From contig MGOB01000077.1 of NCBI GenBank assembly GCA_001796995.1, positions 1-10,481 on the forward strand: a stretch of 10,481 bases of DNA, read 5' to 3'. Made by a program: the position numbers and the translations under genes. The notes under the pieces are model-generated. The model had not been told where the DNA came from and ran no database searches. It worked only from the letters and a program-made list of their open reading frames with translations. Source of the stretch: Chloroflexi bacterium RBG_16_68_14 (GTDB lineage: Bacteria > Chloroflexota > Dehalococcoidia > DSTF01 > RBG-16-68-14). This document shows, in pieces, positions 1-5,753 of this stretch. The number at the start of each line of letters is the position of its first letter. The first letter of the stretch is position 1.

Positions 1-35
1 GGTTGCATTCGTACGCGGGGGTGTGACTTCCAGGC

Positions 36-56
36 CTGCGGGTTTTCAACCCGCAG
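36..56. repeat. Palindromic element, 9-bp stem
   Basis: CTGCGGGTT and AACCCGCAG form a perfect 9-bp stem around a 3-nt loop. No T-tract follows on either strand, so it is not a classic intrinsic terminator, although it lies just downstream of the minus-strand propeller gene and could protect the 3' end of its mRNA. It resembles the element at 87-106 in shape and core sequence, which suggests a dispersed repeat family. Confidence 0.7.
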
Positions 57-86
57 CTATCCTGTCCGGGCCGGTGTCACCCGAAG

Positions 87-106
87 CTGAGGGTTTCAAC
101 CCTCAG
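87..106. repeat. Palindromic element overlapping a stop codon
   Basis: CTGAGGGTT and AACCCTCAG form a perfect 9-bp stem with a 2-nt loop. On the minus strand the element encodes the last residues (Ser-Glu-Gly) and the TGA stop of the propeller gene, so the present C-terminus seems to have been supplied by the repeat. Its core (GGGTT..AACCC) matches the element at 36-56. Confidence 0.7.
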
Positions 107-1469
107 AGTTGTTCCCCCTCAGGACCCTCCTCCTCGCCCGCCACGCCGCGCCGCCGAGGGCGAGGGCGGATGCCGCCACCGCGGCCATGATGCCCACCAC
201 GACGCCGTAGCCACCAGAGCCTCCCGTCGCGCCCGGCACGTCCGGGAAGACGCCGGAGCCGCCGAGGGGGAGGGGCGTGGGGGTGGGCGTGGCAGTTGCC
301 GTCGCTGTCGGCGTGGCGGTGGGCGTGGGCGTGTCCGTCGGCGTGGGCGTGGGGGTGTTGGTGACGGTGGGTGTGGCCGTAGATGTGGCTGTGGGTGTCG
401 GGGTGCTGGTCGCTGTGGCCGTGGCGGTCGGCGTCGGTGTGGGTGTGGCTGTAGGCGAGGGCGTAGGGCTGGGCGTGGGTGACAGTGTGGGCGTGGGGGC
501 GTCGCCGATGACAGACACGCTGTCGCTGCCGGAGTTGGCAACGTAGATGCGATTGCGGCCGGGGTCCACTCCCACGCCCATGGGCGTCCGCCCCACGGCG
601 ATGGTGGTCACCACGCTGTTTGTAGCGCCGTCAATGACGGAAAGATCGTTGCTGCTCCGGTTGGCCACATAGATGGTGTTGGTGCTGGAATTGACGGCTG
701 CGCCCCAGGGGTAGGTTCCCACGGGGACGGTGGCCACAACGCTATTGCTGACGCCGTCGATGACGGAGACGTCGTTGCTGAGTTCATTGGCGACATAGAT
801 GAGGTCAGTGTTGGGGTTCGCGGCCAGGCCAACCGGTCGGGTGCCAACGGGCACAGTGGCCATGACGGTGTTGGTGGCGCCGTCAATGACGGAGACGTCG
901 TAGCCCCAGTTATTGGAGATGTAGACGCGGTTGGTAGCGGGGTTCACCGCTGCACCGTAGGGAGTCCTGCCCGCGGGCACGGTGGCTACGACGGTATCAG
1001 TGACCCCGTCGATCACGGAGACGTTGTCGCTTCCGTAGTTGGCGACGTAGATCAAATTGCTGCTGGGGTTCACGGTCACACCCCAGGGGCTTGTCCCCAC
1101 AGCCACGGTGGCGACCACGGTGTTGGTGGCGCCGTCGATGACGGAGACGTTGTTGCTCTCCCGGTTAGTGACGTAGATCCGGTTGGTGGTGGGCTCGACG
1201 CCCAAGTCCACCGGGTGCGCGCCGACACTGATGGTGGCCACTACGCTGTTGGTCGCGCCCTCGATGACGGATACGTTGTTGTTCCGGTCGGCGACATAGA
1301 TGCGGTTGGTGCTCGGGTTCACCGCCAGGCCCCAAGGGTAGCTGCCCACCGGGATGGTGGCGATGACCTGGGGCTGGGCGGCCGCCGGTGGCCATGGAGG
1401 CATCGCCATTACGGCCACGATACCCCCAAATGCCATGAGGCCCAGCAGGACAAGTCGCGCATGCCGCAT
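96..1469 (-). CDS. Secreted, membrane-anchored YVTN seven-bladed beta-propeller protein
   Basis: A 457-residue surface protein. Residues 1-32 are a signal peptide (MRHAR, hydrophobic core, AAAQ). Residues 33-321 hold seven repeats of about 42 residues with the YVTN signature (IYVAN, VSVIDGATN, ATVPVG, P-G-AVNP), enough for one closed seven-bladed propeller. A Thr/Pro/Ala stalk covers about 325-399, and a hydrophobic segment at about 421-443 followed by RARRR anchors the C-terminus in the membrane. The domain order implies an extracellular propeller held off the membrane; such propellers usually bind proteins or ligands, but the partner cannot be read from sequence. The frame stays open to 1577, but the start at 1469 is chosen because it begins the signal peptide, has an AAGGGGGAG ribosome site about 7 nt upstream, and a promoter lies inside the upstream extension. 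The gene is monocistronic in this window. Confidence 0.9.
   Translation of the reverse strand: MRHARLVLLGLMAFGGIVAVMAMPPWPPAAAQPQVIATIPVGSYPWGLAVNPSTNRIYVADRNNNVSVIEGATNSVVATISVGAHPVDLGVEPTTNRIYVTNRESNNVSVIDGATNTVVATVAVGTSPWGVTVNPSSNLIYVANYGSDNVSVIDGVTDTVVATVPAGRTPYGAAVNPATNRVYISNNWGYDVSVIDGATNTVMATVPVGTRPVGLAANPNTDLIYVANELSNDVSVIDGVSNSVVATVPVGTYPWGAAVNSSTNTIYVANRSSNDLSVIDGATNSVVTTIAVGRTPMGVGVDPGRNRIYVANSGSDSVSVIGDAPTPTLSPTPSPTPSPTATPTPTPTATATATSTPTPTATSTATPTVTNTPTPTPTDTPTPTATPTATATATPTPTPLPLGGSGVFPDVPGATGGSGGYGVVVGIMAAVAASALALGGAAWRARRRVLRGNNSEG
273..497 (-). repeat. Low-complexity Thr-Pro stalk-coding repeat
   Basis: About 225 bp of degenerate GTGGGC/GTGGCx hexamer repeats (plus-strand reading) encode 75 residues made almost only of Thr, Pro, Ala and Ser. 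Because the unit is six bases, gain or loss of units would keep the frame and change stalk length. Confidence 0.85.
507..1373 (-). repeat. Seven tandem ~126-bp propeller-blade repeats
   Basis: Each blade is about 126 bp. Highly similar segments recur at this period, for example the codons for VSVIDGATN and ATVPVG. The DNA-level similarity suggests recent duplication or gene conversion among blades; the first blade is one residue shorter in its loop. Confidence 0.85.
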
Positions 1470-1542
1470 GCCTGCTCCCCCTTTCGGGGCGCCAACCGTT
1501 GGGCGGGGCAACGCTTGGGCTAGAGAACCACCAGTCGCCACC

Positions 1543-1570
1543 AGCATACGCCTTCCCCGGCGGTTGTCAA
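1543..1570 (-). promoter_or_regulatory. Sigma-70-type promoter of the propeller gene
   Basis: On the minus strand TTGACA (1570-1565) is followed after 16 bp by TATGCT (1548-1543): a perfect -35 and a 4/6 -10. The predicted transcript starts near 1536, leaving a leader of about 67 nt before the ATG at 1469. This placement argues against any start codon upstream of it. Confidence 0.65.
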
Positions 1571-1576
1571 GCCCCA

Positions 1577-1639
1577 CCAGCGGTCAGCGGTCAGCATTCA
1601 GCTATCAGCTATCAGTGGTCAGCCACCAGCCACCAGCAA
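1577..1639. repeat. Degenerate tandem heptamer array, 9 units
   Basis: Nine consecutive 7-bp units of the form (T/C)CAGNNN: CCAGCGG, TCAGCGG, TCAGCAT, TCAGCTA twice, TCAGTGG, TCAGCCA, CCAGCCA, CCAGCAA. The array begins a few bases upstream of the propeller-gene promoter. Heptanucleotide arrays of this look occur between genes in several phyla, including cyanobacteria; their function is not settled. Confidence 0.85.
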
Positions 1640-1847
1640 CCTCCGCTGGCTGCCACCGCCCGCTCCGCGCTCTCCCCCTTTGCTGCTACGATCGCCGCGA
1701 TATGAAAGACCGTCGTGTCACCCTCAGGCCTCTCCCGCTGCGCCACGCCCCGGGCCCGGGGGCGGTCAATCGGCCAGATCGCGCTGCTCCAGATTCGCCA
1801 ACCGCGACCTTTTCAGAAACAAATGGTCAATCATAGGCCCGGCCGTA
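1640..1847. other. Non-coding stretch between the two heptamer arrays
   Basis: Part of a gene-free region of about 500 bp (1470-1968). A short reading frame from an ATG at 1702 (44 codons) has no good ribosome site and a composition like random GC-rich sequence, so it is not called. No clear promoter for the downstream amidohydrolase gene was seen here. Confidence 0.5.
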
Positions 1848-1882
1848 CCAGCAACCAGCGACCAGCAACCAGCGACCAGTTT
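1848..1882. repeat. Degenerate tandem heptamer array, 5 units
   Basis: Five 7-bp units, CCAGCAA and CCAGCGA alternating and ending with CCAGTTT. They belong to the same sequence family as the array at 1577-1639 (which also contains CCAGCAA) but are not in register with it. Confidence 0.8.
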
Positions 1883-1900
1883 CGCTACCATAGTGGGACA

Positions 1901-1949
1901 GGCTTTAGCCCCCGCCTGCCGGCGGGCAGGTGTCGGGCTGAAGCCCGAC
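1901..1949. repeat. Composite palindromic element upstream of the amidohydrolase gene
   Basis: Three adjacent stems: GGCT/AGCC (1901-1910), CCTGCC/GGCAGG (1915-1930) and GTCGGGCT/AGCCCGAC (1932-1949, 8 bp with a 2-nt loop). The left edge, GGACAGG, also occurs at the left edge of the 36-106 element pair when read on the minus strand, which suggests a shared dispersed repeat family. It ends about 5 nt before the ribosome site of the gene at 1969, so the hairpins lie in that gene's leader. Confidence 0.65.
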
Positions 1950-1968
1950 CCGCAAGGAAGGGTGCCCC

Positions 1969-2814
1969 GTGATCGTCGATACTCACGCCCACGTCTTCCC
2001 GCCGGAGGTGCGCGACCGGCGGGACGACTACCTCCGCCTCGCTGCCGCCTTCCGCGAGCTGTACAGCAGCCCCAACGCGCGCATCGCCACCGCCGACGAG
2101 CTGCTCGCGTCGATGGACGCCGCCGGCGTCGACCGCGCGGTCGCCTGCGGCTTCGCCTGGGGCGACGCCGGGCTCTGCCGTCAGCACAATGACTACTTGC
2201 TGGAGGCGGCGGCCCGCTCCGGCGGACGGGTCATCGCCTTCTGCACCGTCCAGCCCTCGGACGAGGGCGCCCGCGACGAGCTGAAGCGCTGCGCCGCCGC
2301 CGGCGCCCGCGGCCTGGGCGAGCTGCGGCCGCAGTACCAGGGCTACGGCCTCATCGATAGCGGGGAGGCCGACCTGCTGGCCTGGGCCGCCGACGCCTAC
2401 GACCTGGCCCTCCTCTTCCACGCCAGCGAGCCGGTGGGCCACCCCTACCCCGGCAAGGCCGGCCTGCCCCTGGAGCAGCTCTACCGCTTCATCGCCGACT
2501 TCCCCGGCGCGACGGTCATCGCGGCGCACTGGGGCGGCGGCCTCCCCTTCTTCGCCCTCATGCCGGAGGTGCGGGAGGCGCTCGCCCGCACCTACTTCGA
2601 CACGGCGGCGACCGGCCTCCTCTACCGGCTCGAGGTCTACGCCCGCGCCGTCGAGCTGGTGGGGGCGGAGCGCATCCTCTTCGGCAGCGACTTCCCCCTG
2701 GTTTCCCAGGAGCGCGCCCTCCAGGAGCTGCGCGAGGCGCCTATCGACGACGAGGCGCGACGGCTCATCGCGGGGGAGAACGCCCGCCGCCTGCTGAGGC
2801 TGCCCGATGGCTAA
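1969..2814 (+). CDS. Metal-dependent amidohydrolase (amidohydrolase-2 family TIM barrel)
   Basis: A 281-residue cytosolic hydrolase or decarboxylase-like enzyme. Ligands of the family are in order: DTHAH at 4-8 (His6, His8), Glu118 in LGELR, His151 in LLFHASEP, His187 in AAHWGGG, and Asp241 in LFGSDFP, the usual metal and catalytic Asp. The length is normal for the family, which hydrolyses or decarboxylates cyclic or carboxylated substrates; the substrate is not predictable here. The start is GTG, chosen because the DTHAH motif must lie near the N-terminus and an AAGGAAGG ribosome site ends 6-7 nt upstream. Its last 8 bases overlap the start of thpR, so the two are translated from one mRNA. 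A palindromic repeat sits in its leader. Confidence 0.88.
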   Translation: MIVDTHAHVFPPEVRDRRDDYLRLAAAFRELYSSPNARIATADELLASMDAAGVDRAVACGFAWGDAGLCRQHNDYLLEAAARSGGRVIAFCTVQPSDEGARDELKRCAAAGARGLGELRPQYQGYGLIDSGEADLLAWAADAYDLALLFHASEPVGHPYPGKAGLPLEQLYRFIADFPGATVIAAHWGGGLPFFALMPEVREALARTYFDTAATGLLYRLEVYARAVELVGAERILFGSDFPLVSQERALQELREAPIDDEARRLIAGENARRLLRLPDG

Positions 2815-3397
2815 GGAGCCTACCGAGGAGCTGCGCCTCTTCGTCGCCTGCGAGCTGCCCGACGACGTGCGACAGGCGCTGGGCCGCCTCCAGGACGACC
2901 TGCGCCGTCTCGGCGCCAGCCGCCTGCGCTGGGTGCGGCCGGAGGGCATCCACGTCACCCTCAAGTTCCTGGGCGCCGTCGAGGCGTCGCGGGTGGAGAA
3001 GATCACGTCGGCGCTGGCGGCGGCCGTCGAGCCCTTCGAGCTGCGGCTGCGGCCGGCGGAGGTGGGTGGCTTCGGGGGCGCGCGCCTGCGGGTGGTCTGG
3101 GTGGGCCTGGAGGGCGACATCGAAGCCCTCGCCTCGCTGGCGAAGCGGGTGGACCGGGCGCTGCGCCCGCTGGGCTTCCCCCGCGAGGGGCGCCCCTTCG
3201 CCGCGCACCTGACGCTGGCCCGGGTGCCGGACCTGGTGCCGTCGGAGGAGCGGCAGCAGCTCGCCGGCCTCATCGAGCGCTACAGGCCGCCCCCTCTGCC
3301 GTCGATGATACTGAGGGAAGTGTACCTGATGCGTAGCATCCTGGGGCCGGGCGGCAGCGTCTACCAGCGGCTCGCCTCCTTCCCCCGAGAGGCGTAG
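2807..3397 (+). CDS. thpR: RNA 2',3'-cyclic phosphodiesterase (2H family)
   Basis: A 196-residue member of the 2H phosphoesterase superfamily that opens 2',3'-cyclic phosphate ends of RNA; the family was first described as 2'-5' RNA ligase. Both catalytic HxTL signatures are present: HVTL at 49-52, followed by KFLG, and HLTL at 134-137, about 85 residues apart as expected. The N-terminal RLFVACELP strand and the C-terminal LMRSILGPGGSVYQRLASF segment are also typical. The start ATG overlaps the end of the amidohydrolase gene (ATGGCTAA), with GAGG 7 nt upstream inside that gene, indicating coupled translation. A functional link between the two is not evident. The stop is followed within 15 bp by a new promoter for the next gene. 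Confidence 0.92.
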   Translation: MAKEPTEELRLFVACELPDDVRQALGRLQDDLRRLGASRLRWVRPEGIHVTLKFLGAVEASRVEKITSALAAAVEPFELRLRPAEVGGFGGARLRVVWVGLEGDIEALASLAKRVDRALRPLGFPREGRPFAAHLTLARVPDLVPSEERQQLAGLIERYRPPPLPSMILREVYLMRSILGPGGSVYQRLASFPREA

Positions 3398-3410
3398 GGA
3401 GGGGCGCCAC

Positions 3411-3440
3411 TTGACGGCCTCGGGCGGCGCGTCGTAGAAT
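3411..3440 (+). promoter_or_regulatory. Sigma-70-type promoter for the SWIM gene
   Basis: TTGACG (3411-3416), an 18-bp spacer and TAGAAT (3435-3440): 5/6 matches in each hexamer. It lies just after the thpR stop. The predicted start near 3447 gives a leader of about 100 nt before the SWIM start at 3550. Confidence 0.7.
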
Positions 3441-3460
3441 ACCAATTGAAGGGGTTCATG

Positions 3461-3553
3461 ATGGTTCACCTTCGGCTTTTACGTGAACGCTCGGCACCGG
3501 CGCAGACTCCGGTGCCGTTCTGTTTTGTGGAAAGCGAAAGGGGTGTGGGATGA
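3461..3553 (+). CDS. Possible leader peptide, 30 codons, coupled to the SWIM gene
   Basis: A 30-codon frame (31 if the ATG at 3458 is used) begins MVHLRLLRER and ends with TGA at 3551-3553, overlapping the next start as ATGA. AAGGGG lies 6 nt upstream of the ATG, and the frame begins about 14 nt from the predicted transcription start. Codons 4-10 are mostly Leu and Arg. The intrinsic-terminator-like hairpin at 3492-3526 lies inside the frame, so a translating ribosome would melt it. That layout fits a leader peptide controlling read-through or translational coupling to the SWIM gene. It could be chance; the ribosome site, promoter position and ATGA overlap are the only support. Confidence 0.4.
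   Translation: MVHLRLLRERSAPAQTPVPFCFVESERGVG
3492..3526 (+). terminator. Intrinsic-terminator-like hairpin in the SWIM gene leader
   Basis: CGGCACCGG and CCGGTGCCG form a perfect 9-bp GC-rich stem with an 8-nt loop, followed at once by TTCTGTTTT. It sits between the promoter at 3411-3440 and the SWIM start at 3550, so it would act as an attenuator. It may also catch read-through from thpR. Confidence 0.6.
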
Positions 3554-3816
3554 ACTCGAGCCTCATCGGCAAGATCGAGAAGGCGAAGCGCTACGCCCAG
3601 GAGCGGAACCGGATCCACGTCCGCGGTCTGCGAGTGGATTTCGACGGCGAGAACGACCGGCACGAGGTCGCGCTGGACTCGGATACGTGGCGCTGTAGCT
3701 GCGATTTCTTCGCTGGATGGGGGGCCTGTGCCCATACCATGGCCCTGGAGCGGATCCTGGAGGGGATGCTGCCCCGCAGCGCCCTCTTGCAGCCGTCGCT
3801 GTCGGAGTCCGCGTAG
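3550..3816 (+). CDS. Small SWIM-type zinc-finger protein
   Basis: An 88-residue protein whose core is a SWIM zinc finger: Cys49-x-Cys51, eight residues, Cys60-x-His62 (CSCDFF then CAHTMALERIL), preceded by a beta strand with W47. SWIM fingers bind DNA or protein, and are found in SNF2 helicases, transposases and as small stand-alone proteins; here nothing else is present, so the protein is either an adaptor or a small nucleic-acid binder. The N-terminal 20 residues are basic and helical (KIEKAKRYAQERN). The start ATG has AAAGGGG about 8 nt upstream. It has its own promoter, a hairpin-containing leader and a possible leader peptide. It converges with the gene at 3833-4240, leaving only 16 bp between the stops. 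Confidence 0.8.
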   Translation: MNSSLIGKIEKAKRYAQERNRIHVRGLRVDFDGENDRHEVALDSDTWRCSCDFFAGWGACAHTMALERILEGMLPRSALLQPSLSESA

Positions 3817-3832
3817 CTAGGGAGCTCCGAGT

Positions 3833-4240
3833 TCAGCCGGAATCGGGTGCCTCTCCGGCGCCCGGGTTGGGGTTGTCTCCTCTCTCCCCAGCCTGAAGGC
3901 CCGCCTGGAGCAGGATGCCGTTGTGGATGAGGAAGCTCCGCACGGCGTTCCCCCACTTGGCCCGCCTGAGCCGCGACCCCTGGACCTGGGACTGGAACTG
4001 GGCGATGAGGTCGGCGTAGCGGCGGCGGCCCTTGGCGCGAATGCGCTTCTCCCCGTTCCGCACCTGGACGCACTCGTCGATGACGGCGTCCGGGTCCTTC
4101 TCGGCGAAGCGGCAGAAGGCCTCCAGCGCCTCCAGGCGCTCCGGGTCGTCGCGCTCGGGGTCGCCGCCCCAGTGCTGGCGCAGCCCGTCCAGCCAGGTCT
4201 GCACGGTGGCGTAGCTGGTCAGCGGCTGGAGGTCGGACAC
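3833..4240 (-). CDS. Small protein resembling a tyrosine-recombinase core-binding domain, without a catalytic domain
   Basis: 135 residues. The middle part (about 38-112: LEAFCRFAEKDPDAVIDE, RRYADLIAQFQSQ, WGNAVRSFLIHNGILL) has the pattern of the SAM-like helical core-binding domain that precedes the catalytic domain in tyrosine recombinases, where a phrase like VRSFFxxNGI is common. No catalytic Arg...HxxR...Tyr region follows; the tail after residue 115 is Gly/Pro/Glu-rich and looks disordered. It could be a truncated integrase or a stand-alone helical DNA-binding protein. The GTG start lies 7 nt after the nitroreductase stop and has no clear ribosome site, so re-initiation by ribosomes leaving that gene is likely. 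The family assignment rests on pattern recognition only. Confidence 0.6.
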   Translation of the reverse strand: MSDLQPLTSYATVQTWLDGLRQHWGGDPERDDPERLEALEAFCRFAEKDPDAVIDECVQVRNGEKRIRAKGRRRYADLIAQFQSQVQGSRLRRAKWGNAVRSFLIHNGILLQAGLQAGERGDNPNPGAGEAPDSG

Positions 4241-4247
4241 GGGCGGG

Positions 4248-5036
4248 TTACATCGGCAGGCCCAGCCGTTCCGCCAGGCGCTTGATCTCCTCCGTCCGCT
4301 CCGGGTTGTTGGGCGTGGCGGGGCGCTGGATCATCTTCGCCTGCTTCAGCTTCTCCACCACCGCCTGGTCCCGCTGGAAGGGGTGGCCGTGCTCGCCCTC
4401 GAAGTACTGCTCTTCGAAGGGCGGCCTGGGCCGCTGGCCGCCGGCCTCCCAGGACTCCGCCGGGTAGCCGAGGGCGAGGCAGTAGAGGGGAACCCACTCG
4501 TCCGGGACCTGGAAGAGCTCCTTGGCGATGGCGGAGTTGAAGGCGCTGAGACAGGCCCCCAATCCTTCGTCGAAGGCGGTAAGGAGCGCCTGACAGATGG
4601 TGACGCCGCAGTCGGCGGCTGCCGCGACGGCGTAGCCGGGGCCCTCCGTCATCGGCCTCAGGACCTGCGGGTAGACGAACTCATCGACGAACTTGTGGCT
4701 CCAGCCGTGGGTGGGCGCCAGCGCCCCCACGTCCACCAGCTCCTTCAGGCGCGAGCCCTGGATCCGGTTGACGACGCTCAGGTCGGCGTACCAGTAGATG
4801 TGGACGGGGGCCAGCTCGATGTTGAGGGCGGACACCGGCGTCTTCAGCCGCTCCAGCTTCTCCTCCGATAGCTGGTCCCGCTCGACGACGATGGCCTTCG
4901 CCCAGTGGGCGTTCACCGCGCACGACGCCAGTCGCGCGGCCTCCAGGATCGTCTGGATCTTCTCCCGCTCCACCGGCCTGTCCGGCTCGAAAAACCGGAT
5001 GGAGCGCCTGCGTCCGATGACCTCCTTGAACTCCAT
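4248..5036 (-). CDS. Nitroreductase-family FMN oxidoreductase
   Basis: 262 residues. The N-terminal MEFKEVIGRRRSIRFFE is the FMN-phosphate-binding RRSxR motif of the NfsB/FRase-like fold (Arg at 9-14). Residues 134-170 (GYAVAAAADCGVTICQALLTAFDEGLGACLS, given here in part) and ALGYPAE at 188-194 form the second flavin-contacting half. Members reduce nitro groups, quinones or enones with NAD(P)H; some act in dehalogenation or cofactor synthesis, and the substrate here is unknown. The protein is longer than the ~200-residue core: it has an insert near residues 75-130 and a 50-residue charged C-terminal tail. ATG 5036 has GGGAGAGGA 5-6 nt upstream. It lies 97 bp after apt with a promoter-like pair between, and the next gene follows by 7 nt. 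Confidence 0.85.
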   Translation of the reverse strand: MEFKEVIGRRRSIRFFEPDRPVEREKIQTILEAARLASCAVNAHWAKAIVVERDQLSEEKLERLKTPVSALNIELAPVHIYWYADLSVVNRIQGSRLKELVDVGALAPTHGWSHKFVDEFVYPQVLRPMTEGPGYAVAAAADCGVTICQALLTAFDEGLGACLSAFNSAIAKELFQVPDEWVPLYCLALGYPAESWEAGGQRPRPPFEEQYFEGEHGHPFQRDQAVVEKLKQAKMIQRPATPNNPERTEEIKRLAERLGLPM

Positions 5037-5093
5037 GTGTCCTCTCCCATCTCCCCTGGATTGCAGCCGGGGGTGTCGTAGCTCGCAGCAAGG

Positions 5094-5122
5094 AGTCTCG
5101 CCTCTGGCTACCGTAGTGTCAA
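5094..5122 (-). promoter_or_regulatory. Candidate promoter of the nitroreductase gene
   Basis: TTGACA (5122-5117, minus strand) is a perfect -35; after 17 bp comes GAGACT (5099-5094), which keeps only the key A2 and T6 plus A4 of the -10. The leader would be about 50 nt. The gene may instead, or also, be read from the apt transcript. Confidence 0.4.
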
Positions 5123-5133
5123 GTGCTTGGCGG

Positions 5134-5673
5134 TTAAGCCGCCTCGTCGTAGCGGACGAGGGCGATCACCTCGTAGTCCCTCAGTCGCTCGCGTCCGCTC
5201 AGGAAGGCCAGCTCCACCAGGAAGGCCATCGCCCGCACCCGCGCGCCCAACAGCTCGACTAGCTTGGCGGTGGCGGTCGCCGTGCCGCCCGTCGCCAGCA
5301 GGTCGTCCACGATGACCACCTGCTGGTCCCGAGCCAGGGCGTCGACGTGGATATCGAGCTGGCTTTCGCCGTACTCCAGGGCGAACTCCACGCTCATCCG
5401 CTCGTGGGGCAGCTTGCCCGCCTTGCGCACCGGCACGAAGGGCAGGCCCAGCTTGTACGCCACCGGTGCCCCGAAGAGGAAGCCGCGCGACTCGATGCCG
5501 ACGACGGCGTCGGGCGCGAGGGCGCCTAAGTGCCGCGTCAGCTCGTCGATGACATAACGATAAGCCCCGGGGTCCTGGAGGAGCGGCGTGATGTCGCGGA
5601 AGAGGACGCCCGGCTGGGGGAAGTCGGGCACGTCCCGGATGAGCGCCTTCAGGTCAATGTGGGGGCCGGGCAT
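5134..5673 (-). CDS. apt: Adenine phosphoribosyltransferase
   Basis: 179 residues, normal Apt length. It converts adenine and PRPP to AMP and pyrophosphate in cytosolic purine salvage. Diagnostic segments are in order: DFPQPGVLFRDITPLL at 17-32 (adenine pocket), GIESRGFLFGAP at 59-70, RKAGKLP at 83-89 (pyrophosphate loop), YGESQLDIHVDAL at 101-113 and the PRPP-binding VVIVDDLLATGGTATA at 119-134 with both acidic residues. The catalytic core looks intact. ATG 5673 is the natural start for the family, but no ribosome site precedes it, whereas a -10-like TATACT ends 10 nt upstream, suggesting a leaderless mRNA. The nitroreductase gene follows on the same strand after 97 bp. Confidence 0.96.
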   Translation of the reverse strand: MPGPHIDLKALIRDVPDFPQPGVLFRDITPLLQDPGAYRYVIDELTRHLGALAPDAVVGIESRGFLFGAPVAYKLGLPFVPVRKAGKLPHERMSVEFALEYGESQLDIHVDALARDQQVVIVDDLLATGGTATATAKLVELLGARVRAMAFLVELAFLSGRERLRDYEVIALVRYDEAA

Positions 5674-5683
5674 GGCGCGCTGC

Positions 5684-5689
5684 AGTATA
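5684..5689 (-). promoter_or_regulatory. apt: -10 element placing apt on a leaderless transcript
   Basis: TATACT on the minus strand (5/6 match) ends 10 nt before the apt ATG; the predicted start point is only 3-4 nt from the ATG. No recognisable -35 lies at 16-18 bp. Absence of a ribosome site agrees with a leaderless message. Confidence 0.5.
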
Positions 5690-5753
5690 ACGCCCGGGAG
5701 ACGAGGCGGCCCGCTTTGCCAAGAAGAGGCACTTGATCCTCGCTACGCTCGCA

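Noticed and set aside
1470..1577. N-terminal extension of the propeller gene to the start at 1577
   Set aside because: It would place about 36 residues before a clear signal peptide, and a TTGACA/TATGCT promoter lies inside the extension; the ATG at 1469 has a good ribosome site.
1577..1882. CRISPR array
   Set aside because: The repeat unit is only 7 bp with no spacers; there are no cas genes in the window.
1885..3273. 462-codon minus-strand frame opposite the amidohydrolase and thpR genes
   Set aside because: Low-complexity Arg/Gly/Ala-rich shadow of two well-supported genes with conserved motifs on the plus strand.
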